Positions 60,396 to 64,000 of a stretch of 64,000 nucleotides of DNA are shown one piece after another. Under the pieces are notes generated by a model. The model saw only the letters and a list, made by a program, of their open reading frames with translations. It made no database searches and was not told where the DNA came from. The DNA is from Pseudomonas sp. FEN (lineage in GTDB: Bacteria; Pseudomonadota; Gammaproteobacteria; Pseudomonadales; Pseudomonadaceae): positions 558,001 to 622,000 of the forward strand of contig NZ_CAJFDC010000001.1 of assembly GCF_904067045.1 (NCBI RefSeq), in the 5' to 3' direction. The position numbers and the translations under genes are program-made. How positions within the stretch are numbered: the stretch's first letter is position 1; each line of letters opens with the position of its first letter.

Positions 60396-60439
60396 CGGTG
60401 CACAGCATACACGTCCTGCTCGACCGGTTCTGTGCACCG
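60396..60439. promoter_or_regulatory. Long-arm inverted repeat between recO and pdxJ
   Basis: CGGTGCACAG (60396-60405) and CTGTGCACCG (60430-60439) are perfect 10-base inverted arms with a 24-base spacer. The arms could be a hairpin or a paired operator upstream of the pdxJ start. Confidence 0.5.
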
Positions 60440-60667
60440 AGAACGAATGCACGGGCGCACGGCCGAAGCGCGGTGATGCCCCAGGCCCGAGCATGGCGAC
60501 GGACAGCAAGATCGGAAGGCTGCCTTAGCGCCAATCGACCACCCAGCACCAGTGAGCCAACTTGCACCGGACCAGCGGCGTGCCGCCCAGATGGCACGAT
60601 GTCCCAGGGCGTACCATGGCAACGCCGAATCTTGCCGTGACCGTAACAAGCCTCGCCTTCTCCCCGC

Positions 60668-61357
60668 TCAGGGCTTGCGGAACAACTCGCGACTGACCAG
60701 CGGCTTGCCGCCCAGGTGCACCGCCAGGGCCTGGCGCATCAGGCGCTTGGCCGCCGACAATGCGCCGACCGCCGTCCAGTCGGCTTGCGCCATGGCCAGC
60801 AGCTCGGTGCCCTGGAACAGGCCCGGTTGCAACAGGTAGACCCGCTCCAGGCCGGCATCGACCTGCAGGCGGTACAAGCCATCCGCCGCCAGGGGCTCGC
60901 CGTGAATGTCCAGGTCCAGGGAAAAACCGTAACCGAGATCGTCCAATAGCCGCCATTCGAAGGAGCGCAGCAACGGTTCGAGCGGCCGGCCTTCGGCCAG
61001 GGCCAGCAGGGTCGCGGCGTAGTGATCGAAGACCGCCGGGTGCGGATCTTCGGCCGGTAGCAGGCGGATCAGCAGTTCGTTGAGGTAGAGACCGCTGAAC
61101 AGGGCCTCGCCGCTGAGCCAGGTGGAGACCCCGGCGCTTTCCATCCGGCCGACGTTCTTCAGTTCGCCACGACCGCGAAACTCCACCTCGAGGGGCACAA
61201 AGGGTCGCGCCAGGGTCCCGGCCTTGCCCCGCGCACTGCGCAACACGGCACGCAGCCGGCCTTGCGGGGTGATGAAATCCACCAGCGCGCTGCTTTCGCG
61301 GTAGGCGCGGGAGTGGAGGACATAGGCAGGTTGGCCGGGAGGTGGCTGGCTGGACAT
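60668..61357 (-). CDS. recO: DNA repair protein RecO
   Basis: 229 residues with an N-terminal OB fold ([20 protein letters not shown]) and a helical domain ([20 protein letters not shown], then [13 protein letters not shown]). RecO loads RecA onto SSB-coated DNA with RecR. The ATG at 61357 starts [14 protein letters not shown]. About 300 non-coding bases separate it from pdxJ. Confidence 0.95.
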   Translation of the reverse strand: MSSQPPPGQPAYVLHSRAYRESSALVDFITPQGRLRAVLRSARGKAGTLARPFVPLEVEFRGRGELKNVGRMESAGVSTWLSGEALFSGLYLNELLIRLLPAEDPHPAVFDHYAATLLALAEGRPLEPLLRSFEWRLLDDLGYGFSLDLDIHGEPLAADGLYRLQVDAGLERVYLLQPGLFQGTELLAMAQADWTAVGALSAAKRLMRQALAVHLGGKPLVSRELFRKP

Positions 61358-61455
61358 CGGTGTATGAATGTCTCTGAAGGATATTGCTTGTGTGGCAAGA
61401 GGCCTTGGCTCAACCCTAGCCTGCCCATCTGACTTGTGGGAACGGTGCGGGCTTA

Positions 61456-61590
61456 TTGTGGCGAGCGGGCTTGCCCGCGCTGGGGTGCGGAGCCCCCCTA
61501 AAACCAGTGACCGCGGTATATCAGGTAGAACGCGGTGCCCGGCTTTACGACTGCTTCGCAGCCGAGCGCGGGCAAGCCCGCTCACCACAG
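61456..61590. repeat. REPIN inside the era-recO gap
   Basis: TGGCGAGCGGGCTTGCCCGC and GCGGGCAAGCCCGCTCACCA ends, within the era-recO intergenic region of the operon. Confidence 0.88.
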
Positions 61591-61630
61591 AATTCGAACC
61601 GCCTTAACGGCAAGTCACTTGAGGACCGCG

Positions 61631-62533
61631 TTACAGGTCGCCGTAACCCAACGAACGCAACGCCCGCTCGTCATCGGACCAGCCGCCCTTCACCTTGACC
61701 CACAGGTTGAGCATGATCTTCGAATCGAACAACAGCTCCATGTCCTTGCGCGCCTCGGTGCCGATACGCTTGATGCGCTCGCCCTTGTCGCCAATGATGA
61801 TCTTCTTCTGGCCGTCACGTTCAACGAGGATCAACGCATGAATATGCAGGGTCTTCCCCTGCTGCTTGAACTCTTCGATTTCCACGGTGATCTGGTAAGG
61901 CAGCTCGGCCCCCAGTTGGCGCATGATTTTCTCACGCACCAGTTCCGCCGCCAGGAATCGGCTGCTACGGTCGGTGATCTGGTCTTCCGGGAAAAAGTGC
62001 TCGTTTTCCGGCAGGTGCCCGGCGATCAGCCCTTCCAGGGCTTCAAGGTTATGCCCCTGCTGCGCCGAGATCGGTACGATCTGCGCCTTCGGCAGCTGTT
62101 CCTGCAACCAGGTCAGGTGCGGCATCAGCTCGGCCTTGTCCTCGATCCGATCGGTCTTGTTCAAGGCCACGATCACCGGGCCTTCGACGTACTGGATGCG
62201 CTCCAGGACCATCTGGTCCTCGTCGGTCCAGCGGGTCCGATCGACCACGAAGATCACCACATCGACGTCTTTCAAGGCCGCCGAAGCGGTCTTGTTCATG
62301 TAGCGGTTCAGGGCCTTTTCACCCCCCTTGTGCATGCCGGGGGTGTCCACGTAGATCGCCTGCACGGCGCCTTCGGTCTTGATCCCGAGCATGTTGTGAC
62401 GCGTGGTCTGGGGCTTGCGCGAGGTGATCGCCAGTTTCTGCCCGAGGATATGGTTCAGCAGCGTGGACTTGCCCACGTTCGGCCGGCCGACGATGGCGAC
62501 GTAGCCGCAGCGTGTTGCCGTTGAATCAGTCAT
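61631..62533 (-). CDS. era: GTPase Era
   Basis: 300 residues. G domain: [16 protein letters not shown] (G1), DTPGMHKGG (G3) and [10 protein letters not shown] (G4). C-terminal KH domain with [20 protein letters not shown]. Era binds the 16S rRNA 3' end for 30S assembly. It overlaps the rnc stop by about eight bases. Confidence 0.96.
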   Translation of the reverse strand: MTDSTATRCGYVAIVGRPNVGKSTLLNHILGQKLAITSRKPQTTRHNMLGIKTEGAVQAIYVDTPGMHKGGEKALNRYMNKTASAALKDVDVVIFVVDRTRWTDEDQMVLERIQYVEGPVIVALNKTDRIEDKAELMPHLTWLQEQLPKAQIVPISAQQGHNLEALEGLIAGHLPENEHFFPEDQITDRSSRFLAAELVREKIMRQLGAELPYQITVEIEEFKQQGKTLHIHALILVERDGQKKIIIGDKGERIKRIGTEARKDMELLFDSKIMLNLWVKVKGGWSDDERALRSLGYGDL

Positions 62534-63215
62534 TACCATTCTCCACGCCCAGGGCAATCAGTGCCGATGCCGCCGCTACCTGTTCGGCAATACGACGGCT
62601 CACGCCCTGTCCTCGGCTTTTTTCGTTCAAGAGGGTGATCTCGCACTCGACGAAAAACGTCCGGCAATGCGGCTCACCCTGGATATCCACCACTTCGTAA
62701 CGCGGCAGGTCGCAGGCCCGGGACTGGAGAAACTCCTGCAGGCGGGTCTTGGGGTCCTTGTTGGTGTCCACCAGCGTCAGGCTGTCGAACTCCGAGGTCA
62801 GCCAGGCCAATACCCGATCCCGTGCGGCTTCCATGCCGGCGTCCAGGTAAATGGCACCAATCAGGGCTTCCAGGGCGTCGGCAAGAATCGACTCACGGCG
62901 AAAACCACCACTTTTCAATTCACCGGAACCCAGGCGCAGGTATTCACCCAACTCGAAACCACGGGCCAGTACCGCCAGGGTTTCACCTTTCACCAGGCGC
63001 GCGCGCAAACGCGACAACTGGCCTTCGCGGGCCTGGGGGAAGCGCTCGAACAGCGCCTCGCCCGCGACGAAGTTGAGAATGGCATCACCGAGGAATTCCA
63101 GACGCTCGTTGTTGCGCCCGGCAAAACTGCGGTGAGTCAGGGCCAGGAGCATCAGTTCCTGATCCTTGAAGGTATAACCGAGCTGACGCTCGAGACGACT
63201 TAACGACACGCTCAC
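62526..63215 (-). CDS. rnc: Ribonuclease III
   Basis: 229 residues. RNase III signature [20 protein letters not shown] with catalytic Asp/Glu, and a C-terminal dsRBD ([20 protein letters not shown]). It processes rRNA and double-stranded RNA. It starts at GTG 63215 overlapping the DUF4845 stop (GTGA), so the genes are coupled. Confidence 0.96.
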   Translation of the reverse strand: MSVSLSRLERQLGYTFKDQELMLLALTHRSFAGRNNERLEFLGDAILNFVAGEALFERFPQAREGQLSRLRARLVKGETLAVLARGFELGEYLRLGSGELKSGGFRRESILADALEALIGAIYLDAGMEAARDRVLAWLTSEFDSLTLVDTNKDPKTRLQEFLQSRACDLPRYEVVDIQGEPHCRTFFVECEITLLNEKSRGQGVSRRIAEQVAAASALIALGVENGND

Positions 63216-63595
63216 GGTTTAGCCACGCTGAATTCGTGGTCGAACTTGACCACCAGATCGATATTCTGGATCAGCGGGTCACGCTGCTCATATTTCAAGT
63301 GCGCGAGGAACCGATTGTTCTCCAACGTCACGCTTAACACCTTGTTCAAATCCAAATCCTGAATGCTGTTGACCTGCATGCCGCGGGTAACATGGGTATA
63401 AAAGTCGTTGACGGTGGTGATATCCGCCGCCTTGTCGGTTTCCACCGACATAATGATTTTCTTCATCGACATATAGTCGAGGTAATGCGGAACCACCTTC
63501 AACGCCACACTGGCGACAAAGGCAACCAAGGCCAGGGTCAGCAACCAGCCAAAAAACGACAGGCCTTCTTGCGAGCGAGCAGAGGTCATCTTCAT
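63212..63595 (-). CDS. DUF4845 membrane protein
   Basis: 127 residues with one N-terminal membrane segment ([20 protein letters not shown]) and a basic periplasmic part. It lies between lepB and rnc, the standard Pseudomonas position for this DUF4845 protein. The function is unknown. Confidence 0.9.
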   Translation of the reverse strand: MKMTSARSQEGLSFFGWLLTLALVAFVASVALKVVPHYLDYMSMKKIIMSVETDKAADITTVNDFYTHVTRGMQVNSIQDLDLNKVLSVTLENNRFLAHLKYEQRDPLIQNIDLVVKFDHEFSVAKP

Positions 63596-63650
63596 GGTAC
63601 TGCGGCACCTGAAAAAGCACTCGGCGCTGTGTTCACAGCGCCGGGTTTGG

Positions 63651-64000
63651 TTACTTGATCAGACCGACCCGGGAAAAATTCGGGAAGTGGCTGAGTTTCG
63701 GTTCGGGCCAGCTCATCCAGACCGCGAAGGCCTTGCCGACGATGTTCTCGTCGGGAACCATGCCCAGCAATTCCTTGGGAATGCTCGGGTCGTCCCAGTA
63801 GCGGCTGTCGTTGGAGTTGTCGCGGTTGTCGCCCATCATGAAGTAGTGGCCCTGCGGGACCTTCCACTCGTGATCAGGCGGCGCTCGGTAACGCCCCATC
63901 TCCTTGCGGATATAGTGTTCGACCGCGCCCAGTTGCTCCTTGTAGAGTTCGGCGCTGCCGAGCATGCCCGGCTCGGCGCCGACCAGCTGTTCGGCCACCG
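63651..64000 (-). CDS. lepB: Signal peptidase I, C-terminal part (5' end outside window)
   Basis: Only the last ~116 codons are in the window. The GHYFMMGDNRDNSNDSRYW box is the conserved box E region of type I signal peptidases, and VGKAFAVWMSW is also typical. It cleaves signal peptides on the periplasmic side of the inner membrane. Catalytic Ser and Lys lie upstream, outside the window. Confidence 0.95.
   Translation of the reverse strand, partial: VAEQLVGAEPGMLGSAELYKEQLGAVEHYIRKEMGRYRAPPDHEWKVPQGHYFMMGDNRDNSNDSRYWDDPSIPKELLGMVPDENIVGKAFAVWMSWPEPKLSHFPNFSRVGLIK

Overview
The window reads as a Pseudomonas chromosome of the fluorescens lineage. It has high-GC codon use and a core gene order that, from memory of P. 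aeruginosa PAO1, matches the lysS/prfB, recJ, thrC/hom/dsbC/xerD, rpsP operon/ffh, purT-to-purL/mltF and pdxJ/recO/era/rnc/lepB neighbourhoods. Many intergenic gaps carry Pseudomonas-type REP/REPIN elements, with inverted pairs around a GCGAGCGGGCTTGCCCGC core.

Layout. 1-4.8 kb: a DUF1704/QEGLA protein (3' end outside the window), a TetR regulator, lysS, and prfB with its programmed +1 frameshift. 5.0-11.3 kb: a type VI secretion island. vgrG overlaps an effector candidate, which overlaps a lipoprotein immunity candidate. This is followed by a clean tandem duplication of exactly one 2,084-base unit (vgrG 3' tail + effector + immunity). In the second copy the vgrG tail is an orphan, the effector has an in-frame stop and the immunity protein has lost its lipobox cysteine. 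11.4-14 kb: a small Pseudomonas protein with a structured leader, and a membrane diguanylate cyclase. 14.1-22.6 kb: a putrescine/polyamine block made of a LysR regulator, two paralogous aminobutyraldehyde-type dehydrogenases and a YdcSTUV-like ABC importer between them. 22.6-30 kb: small accessory genes, an OYE-family oxidoreductase, recJ, yaeQ, a CoA transferase and a periplasmic solute-binding protein. 30.2-36.3 kb: a Roc/Sad-type signalling set (LuxR response regulator, REC-EAL regulator, BvgS-like hybrid kinase). 36.4-43.1 kb: thrC-hom, dsbC, xerD and the rpsP-rimM-trmD-rplS ribosomal operon. 43.3-48.7 kb: ffh, a CcsA-like membrane protein, a CNNM/CorC-type transporter and an MFS transporter. 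48.8-59.4 kb: purT, a VUT-like protein, DUF1289, gamma-carbonic anhydrase, two NUDIX enzymes, an L,D-transpeptidase, a YqfO-like protein, purL and mltF. 59.6-64 kb: pdxJ, recO, era, rnc, a DUF4845 protein and the 3' end of lepB, all on the minus strand.

How the parts work together. Most of the window is housekeeping: translation, purine, threonine and pyridoxine synthesis, DNA repair and protein export. The accessory interest lies in the T6SS cassette, whose overlapping reading frames and SD-less immunity starts suggest strict translational coupling. Other unusual points are an EAL regulator that appears to have lost several catalytic residues, and several RNA-structured leaders, including one that buries the vgrG ribosome-binding site in a perfect stem.

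All calls come from reading the sequence and recalled family knowledge. No database search was run.
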